Below are positions 12,201 to 25,200 of a stretch of DNA of 64,000 bases, in pieces. Within the stretch, counting starts at the first letter, position 1. Each line of letters opens with the position of its first letter. This DNA is from Clitoria ternatea (Eukaryota > Streptophyta > Magnoliopsida > Fabales > Fabaceae): positions 123,210,501 through 123,274,500 of the forward strand of contig CM075669.1 of assembly GCA_037962975.1 (NCBI GenBank). Reading direction: 5' to 3'. The translations under genes were made by a program, and so were the position numbers. Under the pieces are notes generated by a model. The model saw nothing but the letters and a program-made list of their open reading frames with translations. It was not told the origin of the DNA and made no database searches.

Positions 12201-13072
12201 TGCATGGTTGAATGTATCTAGTGCACTAGCATTGGTCAAAAAGGCATGAAATGAGATTTGGTATGCTAAGTTGTGTGAATTTTTGCATAATTTCGTTGTT
12301 TCTGCATAACTCACTCAAGCGAGTGATAGTCTCGCTCAAGCGAGATCCTTATGAAACAGGGGTGTGGCCACTGGCCAAAATTTGCTCGGGCGGGAAGGAC
12401 CTCGCCCGAGCAAGATTGAGTAGGAGAGCAAGGAGAAAATTGATTCTGGGAGGTTTTCGCTCAGGCGGGCCTAGACTCGCTCGAGCGAAATATGGACAGT
12501 GAGGTTCTGTCCCATTTTCGCTCAAGCAGTCGTGCCTCGCCCACGCGAAACCTGTACCTGGAGCTTTTAGAGTAATTTCGGTCAAGTGAAGCTGAGCTTG
12601 CTCAAGCGAGATTAACACCTGATGCTCTTGTCTTTTTCGCTCAAGCGTGTTTCATATCTCACCCAAGCGTGACCATACGAACTCGCTTAAGTGAGTGTGG
12701 TACTCGCCTGAGCGAGTGGCACCTGATTCCCTTAAAATGTTGATGGGACAATTACTTTGATTTTCCTTTGTATTAATATCCCTTCTTACATCATCTTATT
12801 AATACTTTGGACATATTATGAATCGTTAAATCTCGTGAAATTCATTCTCTTTAAATCCAATCATATAACACCATTTCAATTGATTCTTTCGTTATTTTTA
12901 ATTGAAAATTTAAGTTCTCATGAATCCTTTTTATTTCACCCTCTCATATCTTCATATATGAGAGAGGTTTTTCAAGATCCAGGGTGTTGACTAAGATTTC
13001 ACCATGTTATTACTGTATCAAATAATGACTTGTAAAACATGAAAAATTTACCCCTATTTTCAAGGCGTCTCA
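9243..13072 (+). repeat. 3' LTR of Tekay-A (3830 bp)
   Basis: The LTR begins TGTAACACCC and ends GTCTCA, directly before the AACAA duplication. It matches 489-4369 throughout. It is about 50 bp shorter, partly because the stretch near 9460-9480 and the (CTT)n run near 9610 are shorter. It is non-coding. Confidence 0.93.
12306..12723. repeat. CGCT-YR-AGCG dyad array in the 3' LTR of Tekay-A
   Basis: Counterpart of the array at 3606-4013, with the same order of dyads and spacers. Several dyads differ by single bases from the 5' copy (for example CACTCAAGCGAG for CGCTCAAGCGAG, and CCCACGCG for CCCAAGCG). Confidence 0.9.
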
Positions 13073-13077
13073 AACAA
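13073..13077. repeat. Target site duplication AACAA, right copy (Tekay-A)
   Basis: Exact repeat of 484-488, immediately after the CA end of the 3' LTR. Confidence 0.9.
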
Positions 13078-14095
13078 CACTACGCATTTTCGTCGCCGAA
13101 AGGTTCCACTCATTCCTTGATTTATGCTCGTTGTCTCAATTCCTCCGCCTATAAATTGAGGTCTTCACCTAGACTTCACACACACCTACATCCCTTCAAT
13201 TCATTCTTCCTTTCTTGTTTCAAGCAACAGGGGCTTGTGCTTTAGAGGATTTCTTCCACCTCCTCCGCTGTAATTCTGGGTTCTGTTATTTTTATTTCTA
13301 GTTTGTTTTAATTATGGAGGGCTAAAACCCCTAGATTGATTTTCTTTGATAATATTGTAATATAATTTTGAGGTTCTTGTTTTTAATATAGTATGCTTTT
13401 ATTATTGTTTATTTCTTCATAATCTTACTCTGCTTATTTAATTCCATTCTGTTTAATTAAATTTGTCTGCTTAATCGATTTATTTATACAAATGGAATAA
13501 TATAAGATTTAAATTAAAATGGATTAAGGAAATATGCATGCTTAATGAATATTTTCATAATCACTTTTAATAATTATGGTTTGCTTAATTCCATAATTTG
13601 AGAATAGATTATGTATGCAGGCGATGTTCTTACATATGCTCAACAATTCCTAGATTTTACGATCTTGACTCCTTTTGCTTAATTAAGATGCTTGATTAAA
13701 ATATTCATTTTTAAATGAAAGTAAAGGAATTGTGAATTAAAAAAAAACGCTTAGTTGATTAATTCAAATTGAGCTAAAAAATCAACAGTAATGAAAGTGT
13801 ACAAATCATCTTTTGTGAACCAAGGATAAATCTAATTACAATACTCCAACAAAATCAATCGCTTCTTATTTATTGTTCAAAATCTTATATTTACTCTGTT
13901 TTGATTTTAATTGTGACAACCAATCAACCCCCCCCAAAATGTATTTGTATGTTTGTTGAACTTCTGTTTGTAAAAATTAATTTTAAACTTGATTTTCCTA
14001 AATTTTTGTGTTGATCTTCGAGAGAACGACCTAGGTTGACACCCTAGTACTACATTAATTAATTTAAGTGTACTAATTTGACAGGACCACAACAG
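13078..14095 (+). repeat. Right part of the older LTR-like sequence
   Basis: This continues 1-488 beyond the Tekay-A insertion. CCTATAAATTGAGG at about 13149 looks like a TATA box and is followed by a pyrimidine-rich leader (13160-13260). The rest is AT-rich with GTTGATCTTCGAGAGAAC near 14010. No coding potential was seen. The right boundary near 14085-14095 is uncertain. The layout of array, TATA box and leader resembles an Athila-type LTR, but no terminal motif proves the family. Confidence 0.45.
13147..13160 (+). promoter_or_regulatory. TATA-like box of the older LTR
   Basis: CCTATAAATTGAGG with a C/T-rich stretch beginning about 20 bp downstream. The sequence fits a plant RNA polymerase II core promoter; no start site is demonstrated. 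Confidence 0.45.
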
Positions 14096-15330
14096 TAACA
14101 CGTCACAAAGCAAAGCAAAGGAAATGAAAAGATGGATTTTTACATGTAGCTTCCTTACCCCCTTGGAGTCACACGGCTGGAGCAAGTGGGTGGGCAAGTG
14201 TCGCACTAATTTCATGCAAGAGAAAGGTGTCAAAAATAGCTGAAGATGATTTGGAGAAGAGTTATGTATGGCTAAGACAAGTGTCCAAGTGATGGAGCCA
14301 TGTTATTGGTTGTTTATGCATGTCAGCCTAGGTGTCTCATGCAGGGCAGTGACTTTCTCGAAGGTTTAGGGTGTCTTATGGGCTGAATTAGCAAATGAGC
14401 TAAACATAAAAGTTGTAGAAATTTTTGTTCTCTTCAAATCCATATAAATTAAAAAAACATCCACTGAGAATTGAGTGAGATATGTCCCAAATACTAAAAG
14501 GGTGCAGAGCTATGACGGGATTTTTATCCCTTGCACAAATAATTTTTCTGGGAAAATGGGATGTGAATTGGACTTTGGTTTCTGCATAAAAGTTATGGAG
14601 AAATGTGTAAGAAAAATTTTTGTGAATGCCTCATTCAATTTCATAGCCATATAAGAGAGTTATGTAGAAAATACTGCACCTAGTGCAAACTAATGCTGTA
14701 AAAATGTGAGTTGGTGTAGTGTTATAATTTCTGGGAATTATAGGATGAGAACTGGTCTTAGTGGTCAACATGAAAGTTGTAGATAAATTTGATACAGAGA
14801 TTTTGGAACAATAATGACTTGAATCAAATATTGGGAGAGAAAGTTACGCCCAAAATACGCATAGATGCAAATTTTGGCTTACCCGGGTAACTTAAATTCA
14901 ATGTTTTTAAGCTTGGTTATTTAAAATTGGGTGTTGGGCTCTTCATGAAAGTTGTTAGGAATAACATGAGGGACGTTTTGGGATAAAAATAATTTACTCA
15001 AGTTCCTCAGATAATTTCTGGGCTCAAACCGGAGAGTTAGTCAGTTTTGTTAACATATGACAGTTACTTAAATATTTATATCAAATCACCTAATGTTTTA
15101 TTTATAAATCTATGTTATTAGAGTGCTATTAAAAAATTATTATATTATCCTAATTATCTCAATTAATCACATAATTAAAGTTAGAACCTCTACCCTACCC
15201 TTACAAATTTTTTTTTAAAACAGACATATAATCAAATTGGTCGTAGCCCATTCATCAGTACACACAAAATTTTCACAGAATACAAACAATTGGTCTCAAG
15301 GACCTAACATAAAAAATGAGGGCTGTTACA
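14096..15330 (-). repeat. Minus-strand LTR fragment of the element C family
   Basis: Read on the minus strand from 15330 it starts TGTAACAGCCCTC, like the LTR starts at 22226 and 9243. Its reverse complement aligns, with many differences, to about 23100-24250. Both contain AAAAATCCCGTCA followed by a GC-richer word, and then a 'thumbprint' of the type GTATTTGGG(A/T)CAT. So it belongs to the same diverged LTR family in the opposite orientation. The left end is not marked by a clear CA terminus or duplication. Confidence 0.55.
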
Positions 15331-17439
15331 GTTACAGACTTTAAGGCCTTTAGAATCTGTAAATCATGAAACAAAGACTTAGCTGTTTAGAAAGCACAAT
15401 GATTTGAGAGTCTGGGTCTGTAACTATTTCTTATATAATTTTAATTAATTTTGTTTTTCCAAACAATACAAACTAAGCAAAAATGCCTTTCTATCCTTAG
15501 GACTTAAATCTTACTAATTTATTTACAAATATTTATTGAACTTGTAAAGGAAAAGACTTTTTTAGGATAAATAATTACTATAAACTACGTAAAATCCAGA
15601 CTTATCAACTTGGTAGTGGTGGTGGTTTGGACTTGGTGATAGTGATTAATGGTGAGTGATGGTGGTGTTTAATTTTAGATGGTGATGGTAGTGGCTTAAT
15701 GAGAAGGAACATAAAAACAATAAAAACAGAACCAAACCAAAAACAAAAGCAACAAAAACAAAACCAAACTAAAACTAGAACCAAACAAGCAATAATTAAA
15801 ATAACAAAAGAAGTGAAAAGAAATGGAAAATATAAAGGGAAAGAAAAAAGAACTTTCCTTTTTCCAATGACCTGACCTTCTTGATTTTAATGATGACTAG
15901 ACCTTCTAAACTTAACGATGACAAAATCTTCTAAATTTTAACATTAACTACAAAACCCCCAAATTTCTGATGTGGTATTTATAGGAAAATCTCATAAAAA
16001 TTTGACCCATGATTCCATTTAAAAAAAACCCACTTTTTAATTTTAAACTAACTACTCCTCCATTATTTAAATAAAAAACAAATATATGAAAACATAAAAA
16101 AGAAAAACATAAATGGTCAAAACGAAAGAAAATAAAAATAAAAGTAAAAAGAAATTATCAAAAAAAGTTTATTTAATTTTTTTCCCAAGCTAAAAGCCTT
16201 GACAAGATTTAATTATGGGTATCATTTTCTTTCTCCCTTTTTCTCGGCACCTCATTCACACTCAGCTCTCTTTATTCATGTTATTTATATGAATTCCCTT
16301 GCCTAATTTCTGATCTTAATTTTCTCACTTTTCCCTTACCCACCAAATAAGTTTTCTTTTTCCCTTTGCTCTCTCCTCTTTTTCACGCACACACAAGCAG
16401 CACCGCCATGTACCACAACCACTACGACCAAGCTCTTCCTCCTATTATCTTAATCTCTACTTAACACCCATCCCTTCATCATCCTCCTCTTCACCGTGGC
16501 CACCTCTTCTTTTTCAAAGATCATCACAAACCTTAACTTTCCTCTTTCTCCCTCTAAACTCAAGACCATTTCCTCTCCATGCATGTCTTTATTTTTGCCG
16601 CCAAAACCCCTAATGCTTCTTGCATATATGTTTTTTCACCATCACAACTACCAACAAGCATTGTTGAAGCATTCCTTTCCTTTCTTTTGTTGGAACTCAT
16701 GAGCATCTCATGGAAAAGGTTGGATCTTTGCCTTTGCCACACCATGGCAATAGTTGTACACACTATATTGGAGCTTGGATCATCCTTTGAGAGCCTTGGA
16801 AACAAAGCTTGGGTCATCTCCCTCCTCCCTCTTCAAAATCAAAACCAAGGCCTAAGGTAAAAGGGGACACATGGCTCAATAAAGCTTGATCCATGACCAT
16901 GCATGTGATCCTTATATTGAACCTTAAAGTTTTATGACTTTGCATGTTTGGATTCATGTTAATCTTTAGTGTTGATGCATGTAGGTTCGGTGAGAGTAGG
17001 GATTTTGGTATGTGATTGTCTAAAATGCTTGACTTGGTGGTTTTATGATGATATAGGTATATAGATGATTTTGTGTGGTATTGGTTCACTTGGACATGAG
17101 CTTTATGATTCATGTAGAAATCTCTTTGTTTGAATTTATAAGTGTGTGTGCGACTATTTTGGGTTTTGACAATGGGTGTTTGATAGTTGTGTGATATTTT
17201 AAACTCTTAGAAAAATCATGTAAAATGGTGGCTTGATGATCGTGAGTTTATTGGAGGAAATCATGATGGTTGTGTTGTTTAAAGAATGTAAGAATAATTA
17301 GTAAATGATGTTCTTAATCATTAAAAACTTATGCATGATGATTGTGAGTTAAAAAGGTAAGGAGTAAGGCGAAAGAGTAAGCGTTAAAAGCTATTAATTT
17401 GGTGGTGTTGAAAACTAAAACTGGCGATGTAAAATAGAA

Positions 17440-17650
17440 GAAGGCTGGTGTAAAAGGTCTCGGCCAACGAGTGTAAAAAGTCTGAAATAGAAGGTGTTAA
17501 AAATTGGAAATCAATAGGTGTTAAAACAGGGAGCAGTAGATGTCAAAAGTCTGACCTGCAGGTGTTAAAAGTTGTAACCATAGAGATTTAAAATCTGAAA
17601 ACTTTAACAGGTGTTAAAAGTCAGATTTTAATAGTGTTAAAAACAGATTT
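17440..17650 (+). repeat. Degenerate short tandem repeat, GGTGTTAAAAGTCTGA-like
   Basis: About seven to nine copies of a word of the type (A)GGTGTTAAAAGTCTGA recur every 25-40 bp with variable spacers. They lie in the LTR-like region and have no coding role. Confidence 0.6.
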
Positions 17651-19913
17651 TTAAGAAATTATTGAAGGTTGAAATTTTGGTGATTAAGAGATTTTTTTGT
17701 ATTAAATGCAACGTCAGATTTTTAGCAAATAACTTTCTTGTGGAAATTTTATTTAAGAATGGTTTTGACAAGATATAATTTATTTGGAGTTTTATGAAAA
17801 ATAATTACATGTGAATTCCTATAAAGGTTTAAACAAATTTGTAAATTTTCAACGTTTCATCTCCAATATGTTTAGCAACTTACAAGTCACTAGAAACTTA
17901 GTGTGGATTTAAAAGAAACTTAATTTTTGACAAAAAGGATTTTTTATCACTAAAAGAAAGGGAAAATTCATTAAAGAAGAAATAAGAAAAGGCCTAAAGT
18001 TGAATTTTTAGAACCAAACCTATAGTAATGGAGATTTGGTGATAACTTGGTGTTTAAAATAATTAATTCTCGTTCTTAAAACTTTTAATAAGTAAACTAA
18101 TATAAAGAAGAAAACATTGGTGGAATCATTGAAAACTAAGTTATTTAAGAGTGGTCAAGGATAAGTTAAGGTCTTTTGGTGTAAAGAGTGTTAGTAGGTG
18201 GGAATGATGGCTAGGGCATGAATTGTTTGGAAAATTTAATGTTATGATGTGACTGATGGGTTAAAGTATTTGATTGATAATATCATGGTTGTGTTATGTT
18301 GATAGAATTGATGTATGCTTAAATATGTGTGTGATATTATGATATGAAAGAATGAACTGACAATGGTAATAAAATAGGCGGTTAAATTGTTGATGAATAT
18401 TATGTGAATTTGATGGATTTGATTTTGTGAAAGAGCACGTAAAATGTTGATTTATGGTTAGGAAGTGTTGTAAACTATGTAAGGTGAAATTGGTAAATGA
18501 AACTGATTAATGAGTGATGCTGATCTCTTGATTGAGAGCCAATGGTGAGTTGTATGATGTTGAAATGATAAATAAAGTGATTAGAACAAATTGTGAGATA
18601 AAAAGTAAAAGATTATTTAAGTTCTGGTAGGTCTAAGGAAATATTTGAATAAATGTGATTATGAGATGTAATGAGCAAACGTGATGCCTTTACCCCCAAT
18701 AGTTGTAATGATTGAGGACTGTGATGATGGGTTGGATAATACCAAAGAAAATAAAATTGATATGCGAATGAGTAATGGCTTATTATCCTTAAGAACAAAG
18801 TGAAGTGTTTAAGAAAGAAATAAAAGTGTGTTATTGATTATATTAAATTGCTTCTTAGTTTTGGATAAGTTTACTGTTTTTGCTATTTTGCAAGAGTGAA
18901 ATTTTAAGAGTCACAGGGTTTTGGTCTGAGAAGTCTTCGGGATTTGAGTTTCCAATGAAAAGGTGTTTTAAGAAAGTCTTGCTTTGAAGTTTTCATTTTT
19001 AAGATCTTTTAAACATTTTAAGTACTTTCGAAGGAAATGTTAGTCTTAAGTTTGTTTTTAAGAGGATGAAAGGTTGATGCAACAATGAGGAGTCATACCT
19101 TTAAGGACAATGACCCATTGATGTGAGGACCCTACCCAGAACTATATGATGAAAATGATAATGGTAATGATAATGATAAAAGAAAATGAAAGATTGGTGA
19201 GCATTCATGCATCATTGCATTATGTTGAGTTATTATTCTTGTGTTGTGGCCAATTGCATTACAGTGTAAGGGGTGTATTGGAGAATGCAATCGTTTCAGG
19301 TTCAGAATGAACTTTATGAGTACATCCAGGTTCAGGCGTCTAGATAGCTCAGTTTGCACCCAATGTTGGATAGTTTATGGCCAGCCAGGAGTACTTTGAT
19401 GTGATCAATCATTTTTAGGGCTGTGTGGCGTGAGTTTTGGTGTATATTGCCACGTTCAGGACATAAGGATTGGATCCATGATAGTGGTGATAGGCTACGA
19501 TCCATATACCTGTAGCAGAGAACTCGAAAGAACTCTGGCCGCACTGCTCAACAATAGGTGTACTAGTGAGATGATATAATGGTGATGATCTTGTTGATGA
19601 TAATGATGACAATGAGTTAATAGGTTCCATTTGCATCATGAGACTTTGAATGAATGAAAGATGTATAATGAACCTAACACATGCATAGCATTCTCGATTG
19701 ACTAACCGCATTGATGGATGATGACATGATTTGATTAATGGTTGATGAACATAAGTCATGGTTAACTATATAATGATTTATATGAATTGAAGGATGACCT
19801 GATAGTGTATGGGAATGGAAGATGTAATACTTGTGTATTGATTTTATAACTTGTATTGGCTGCTATGGTTGTGATTATGGTTGTGTTTCTGACTGGATCC
19901 GTGATATATATGT

Positions 19914-19934
19914 TTATATATATATATATATATG
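19914..19934. repeat. TA microsatellite
   Basis: An uninterrupted TA dinucleotide run of about ten units. Confidence 0.85.
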
Positions 19935-20944
19935 CTTACTTGTGATTTGGAACTTATTAGCATAGTTTATGTTTATGAACTGTGAACCCGAGCCGTGGTG
20001 GTGACTTGTGTAGGGCATGGTGTGGGTGTATGCATATTGATGTAACTGATAATTATAGGCTAGTCAATATTGTATCAATGATTGTTATGCTACACAACTA
20101 TGTTACCCATGCTAATGTGATGAGTAGAATAGAAGTATATGAGATATGATGAGGCTAAGCATAACTAGGATGTTGTCTGAATGTGGATATATACGCCTGT
20201 TAGGGGTTAATGTGAAATTAACATATGAAATGTGGTGTATTTATGATAGTAAATGTAACAAATTATATCCCCAAGTTTGAATTATATTGTATGATGACAT
20301 AGTGATGGAAAACATCAGTGATAACGTGCTTCGTGTGAAAGGTCGACAAGTAGGGCTAGTGTCTCACTTTTACATTTTTGGTGTAGTTGGTTAGCAACCT
20401 ATTGAAGAGGCATCATGCGAGAGGCAGACTGCCTTTGGTCCCCGAAGGTCTTCCAGTCAAGCTGGATGCACAGACTATAAAGCTCCTGTTTCTCAAGATG
20501 AATATTAGGATGATAAAGAGTATATGTCCAAAGGAAAGAAGGGTTACCTCACCTTCATGGCTCAACCTCTTTCCAATAAGGTTTGGACAACGAGCACCAA
20601 AGAGCATCTCGGAGAGCTGGGACTAGTTCCAATGGAGGAAGCACCAACAGGGTGTTTGTCCATCTTGAGGATATCTTTTCCCTCTTATATCTAGGGCCTT
20701 GACTTTAAGCAATGCACTCAGAATTATGATTCCTATAGAAAATAAACTATCGCTGAGATAAGCGGCAGTAGTGGGATCTACTTCCTGGATGGATCTTGTC
20801 TAGGAGTTAGGTTATTTTATGTATTAGGTAGTTAAGCTATAAAGTAATGTTGAATCGTGTATATGTAATAAGTTAACGATTGATCATGATTTGTGTTTCT
20901 TATGCACAAAAAAACATTCATATTTTTCGTAAACTTGTACACTC

Positions 20945-22225
20945 TTAGTCACCCAGAATAATCTTGATATGCTCCTTATGTTCCTTGTAACTCTTGGAAT
21001 ACACCAAAATATCATCGATAAACATGACCACAAACTTATCGAGATATGGATGGAAGATGTGATTTATGTAATCCATGAAAACAGTAGGTGCATTCGTTAC
21101 TCTAAACAGCATGACCATAGCGAGTTTGGAATGTAGTCTTAGGGATATCTTCTTTCTTCACACGTATCTAATGGTAGCCAGATCTTAAGTTGATCTTAGA
21201 GAAAACAACCGCTCCTCGTAACTGATCCATTAGACCATCAATTCTCGAAAGCAAATATCAATTCTTGATCATGACTTTGTTCAGCTGATGATAGTCCACA
21301 CACAAACGCATACTGTCGTGTTTCTTCTTTACTAACAACCCTAGTGCTCCTCATTGTGAAGCACTAGGTTGAATCATCCCTTTCTTTAGAAGCTCTTTTA
21401 TCTATTTTCTTAGCTCGTTCAATTCTCTTGGTGACATCCGATACGAAGTGATAGATATCAGTCTCGTTCCAGGTAAAATCTCTATGCCAAATTCTATTTC
21501 TCGCTCTGGTGGTACTTCGGGTATATCCTTCGGGAAAACCTTAGGAAATTCCAAAACAATCAGAAGTTGTTCAATCTCTGACTCCTTCTCCTATCTAGTA
21601 TTAGCAAGAATCATGTATACTTATATTCTGGTTCGAAACATGGTTACCTCTTGATTGGCATCACAAGACTCAGATTCCTTAAGCTGGGGATGCTTAGGGG
21701 ACAGAACTCCATGGGATATGGATTTACTATAAGAATAAATAAGAACAAGGTTGGCAACAAGCCAATCCATTCCTAGAATAATGTCTAGATCAATCAAAGG
21801 TAAATAGATCAGGTCCACCTAATAGGACTTTCCTTCAATAAAGAGAGGGTATTTCAAACACATAGCAGAGGGACAAATAGGTTCATTAGCAGTAGTGAGA
21901 ACAATCATCTTACTAGGCAGGGAAGTCACAGGCAATTTCAGATGTTTCACACAACTTTCAGAGATAAAAAAATGGGTAGCTCCTTAGTCATACAACACAT
22001 TTAAGAGTACCTCACCTAATAAGCACATACCTTGTACCAAGTTGTTATCTCGAGCAACCTCAGCTCCGTTCATGGTGAAAACTCTAGCATTTCCTCTTCC
22101 TTATCTTATTGTGGCATTGCTCGGTCATATTTTAGTATTGTTACCATCTCAACAATTCACATTCGTGACTATTGGATTATTAACTTACGTACTAGCATGT
22201 AGTCCTTTTGTCTCCATGCCCTATG
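20945..22225 (-). pseudogene. pol: Protease and partial RT of element C
   Basis: On the minus strand, a protease active site reads D-stop-GAT (about 21985), with FISESCV after it and DIILGMDWLVAN at 21780-21745. The RT shows LVKKK, MRLCVDYHQLNK and FSKINLRSGYH, and the catalytic FIDD at 21022-21011. It ends a few codons after this box at 20945. Stops and frameshifts occur throughout, including a break between GYH and FIDD. The similarity to the Tekay-A and Tekay-B pol is obvious, so it is the same broad gypsy group. Confidence 0.85.
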
Positions 22226-25200
22226 TGTAACAACCCTGATTTTTGAGAATAGGAAACCAGACCCTCAGGACTCTAAAGATACTCTGTTGAGCTTTTGGTA
22301 AGAAGCTCGAGGCTTCGGCCTGTTCCCCGAACAGTTTAGAATGAGAAAATAGATAGAAACGGAGTTTAATATGAAACATAAGAATACCGACAAGACCTAA
22401 CGAGTGAGAGAAGCAGAGATAAGAAAATAATAAATAACGTTCGACAATACTATTTAATTAAAATAATACGTTAATGACAATTATTTTGGGTACAAATTAA
22501 TTTATCATTATATTTATTCGATAATTATTTTCTATCGATAATATTTAATAGATATAATTATAATAAATGATTTTGAAATTATATATTTTAAATTGTTTAT
22601 TTATTTGATAATTATATTTAATAATAAAATATTATCGGGTTCCTTAGATTTGAAATGTGGGATCCAGCCTGAGATTGGACTTTGACCGTTTGACCCAAGA
22701 CTAGTGATCCAGTAGGGATACTGGTCTTGTTAGAATCCCTCTACAAAGAATCAAAGGTGTTTGACTTGGCCTGATAAGCTCAATCAGGACCTTTGGCGTC
22801 TCCTACGTTTGACCGTTCATATACCTCGGGATATCCGATGGTGGCACGGTCAATCTCTGGTGACTCATTTTGACATTTTAAGAATTTTTCCTGCAGGGAC
22901 CAAAGCTTGACTCGGACTCTATCATCCCTGTTTTTCAATAAGTTGATTTCTTCAGAAATCGCTTTAAAACTCGACATGAATACCTTTGGTGTTTTAGACC
23001 CAGATTTTTCATATGATCTTAGAATTGAACGATTTTTATCTTAATCTCTTTGTTTTGAAAAGATATTCAATCTCCGTTTCTAGCCCCGAACTCTGATTGT
23101 TACTCTGGCAACCCCAAAATCGAAGATTAAGTATATTCGTCTCGAAATTCCAACGTTTGGATGTTTTCTCTGCGCATAGTTTAGAAAAAAATTCATAACT
23201 TTCTCATACGATCTTCGATTTGTGCAAACTTGGTGCCAAACTCTCTGTAACAAAGTTATCTACATTTTCCATGCAAACATTGAAGGCTAAATCCCTCTAG
23301 ATCAGTATAGTTTAATATATGTTTACACCCTTTTGACTGTTTCGTCACCATGTTGACAGCCTTCGATAAAATTTGCATATCTCCTTTGTCCGGTGCTTGA
23401 ATCACTCTATTCTTGTTGCTATGGATCTGTATCATAGACCTCTACAATGTTAATGAAGGGCATGAAATCAAATTCTCAAAGTAGAATTAATGCTGAATTT
23501 GTTTCTAAGACCCTAGCTGATCCGGGAAGCTCCTAGAGCACCCTGTCGTAAATTGGGTATATCTTGGGCTACCAATCTCGGATTATTGCAAATGATATAT
23601 CATATTAAAGAGAAACACAATATCTACAAACTTCATGAATTTTAAAGATAATTATTAATCCATAGATCCCTGAATTTAAAATACCACATTAATTCATGTT
23701 TTTCTAGCAACAACTTGTACTAGGTTCAACATTCTCCACATATTTCTCTCATATTATCATGAAATTGAATGATTCCTTCACCAAATTTTTCTTAACTTAA
23801 CTCTCCATAATTTTGAGAAGAACACGAAGCCTAAATCCTTACCAATTTGGCATAGAAAAATAATCTATGCATGGGACAAAAATCCCGTCACAGCCCTACA
23901 CTCCTTTTGTATTTGGGTCATAACTTTCTCATTTCTTAATGGATTATTTTTCCATATATCAAATTAAAGATAACAAAAAGATCTAAAACTTTTGTGTTTG
24001 GCCCATTTCCAAATTCAGCCTAAAAAGGCCCTTAAAATCCCGCACAAGCTGATGCCCAGAACTGGACACCTCAGCTTCTCTATACAACTTTGGCCAATCA
24101 CCATCTTCCATTCATAGGACATTTGTATAGCTCTTGAAAACTCTTTCTCCATGCATTCCCTCCATGCAACACCTGCCCTCCACATGTCTTACTTAGCCAC
24201 TTAATTCTCCTTGCTTATTATGTTGCTTCCTTAGCAAGGGGATAACATCACATAATGTTATGTTATGACTATGTTATGCCACCATAAAATCAATATCCCA
24301 TGCCTTTGCCTACTACTTACTACATTGTTCTATTCCATTTCATTTTCTATCACCAAGTGACCATCAATATGCACGCTACCCTTCTTGAATTAATGCACCT
24401 TCCTTTTCATTTTATTATGTCATACCATGCATCATCAAGCTACCATCATAAGAAATTGTCATACCATAACACACCATACCAAGATACTATGATCCATCAT
24501 CATTTCTTCTAAATCCCACTCAAGCTTCTCCTTCCTTTTCTCGGTAGCACCACCATTCTCTTCTCTTTTCCATTTATCCTCCTCTTAGTCATAAGATCAA
24601 CCACCACAACTCCTTCCTCAATCATCCATTCTCACGACCTCACACCACCACCATCACCAATCACCAAAATTTTCTCTTTTCCCTTCATTTTCTCTTGAGC
24701 ATCCTGTGGCTTCACCCCCACCTAAACCACCTTCAATCTCTTCATTTTTATTAATCTAAAATCTTCCAATTTCAGCTGCACCACCTAGCTCGACCACTCT
24801 TTGTCTGAGAGCTTCTTTTGCTAAGGTAAGGTGAAACTTTGATTTTTTTCCTTGAAACCCTTAATTCCATTTTCCCCAAGGTTCTCAACTTCCATGCATG
24901 CATTTTGGGCCTTTTTCTTTGTTGTTTTGAAAGCCCAAAACCGTGACCCTATTGCTAAAATCTTGTGTATGTTACTTTATCTTAGGGTCGGAGGTCGTAG
25001 ACGACAATCAGCAATGAATGACGAAAGGTTCGAAGTGAACGAAAACTATCGGTAAATTCTTTTTAATTTTGGAACAATTTCATGGCTGTTTTTTATTCTC
25101 CTTGGCTGTCCATAACTCTTAACGGCTCAAAAATTTTATGCATATTAGTTTTTAGCGACCTAGAAGCGATCGGTAAACGTTTCGAAGCGTTCGGCGGATT

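Larger units (their letters stand above)
489..13072 (+). mobile_element. Complete but decayed Ty3/gypsy retrotransposon, Tekay/Del-like ('Tekay-A')
   Basis: The order is LTR, tRNA-Met-type primer site, gag, protease, RT, RNase H, integrase, chromodomain-like tail, purine tract, LTR. This is the Ty3/gypsy order. LTRs of nearly 4 kb and an integrase tail of the type VPLVKV...FTWE fit the Tekay (Del) chromovirus lineage. Perfect 5-bp duplications flank it. The coding part has several in-frame stops and frameshifts, so it is not autonomous. In stretches aligned by eye the LTRs differ by about 2-4%, so it is clearly older than the Athila insertion at 46218. Confidence 0.92.
15331..20944 (+). repeat. 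Plus-strand LTR-like region, related to 24500-28830
   Basis: There is no coding signal across 5.6 kb. The region 16200-16860 is C/T-rich like a transcript leader (compare 24520-24800). The last 60 bp (AAAAAAACATTC...TTTTTCGTAAACTTGTACACTC) resemble the end of the LTR at 28765-28835, and the similarity stops where the RT of element C begins. It is probably the 3' two-thirds of an LTR whose first part is missing or lies inverted at 14096-15330. Boundaries and history are uncertain. Confidence 0.45.

Noticed and set aside
16496..16860. Overlapping ORFs on both strands as a gene
   Set aside because: Composition is that of a C/T-rich LTR leader, and there is no conserved motif or codon pattern.
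22780..22977. 65-codon minus-strand ORF with a charged, coiled-coil-like translation
   Set aside because: It is isolated inside an LTR-like block, with no relative elsewhere in the window and no motif; the length is within chance.
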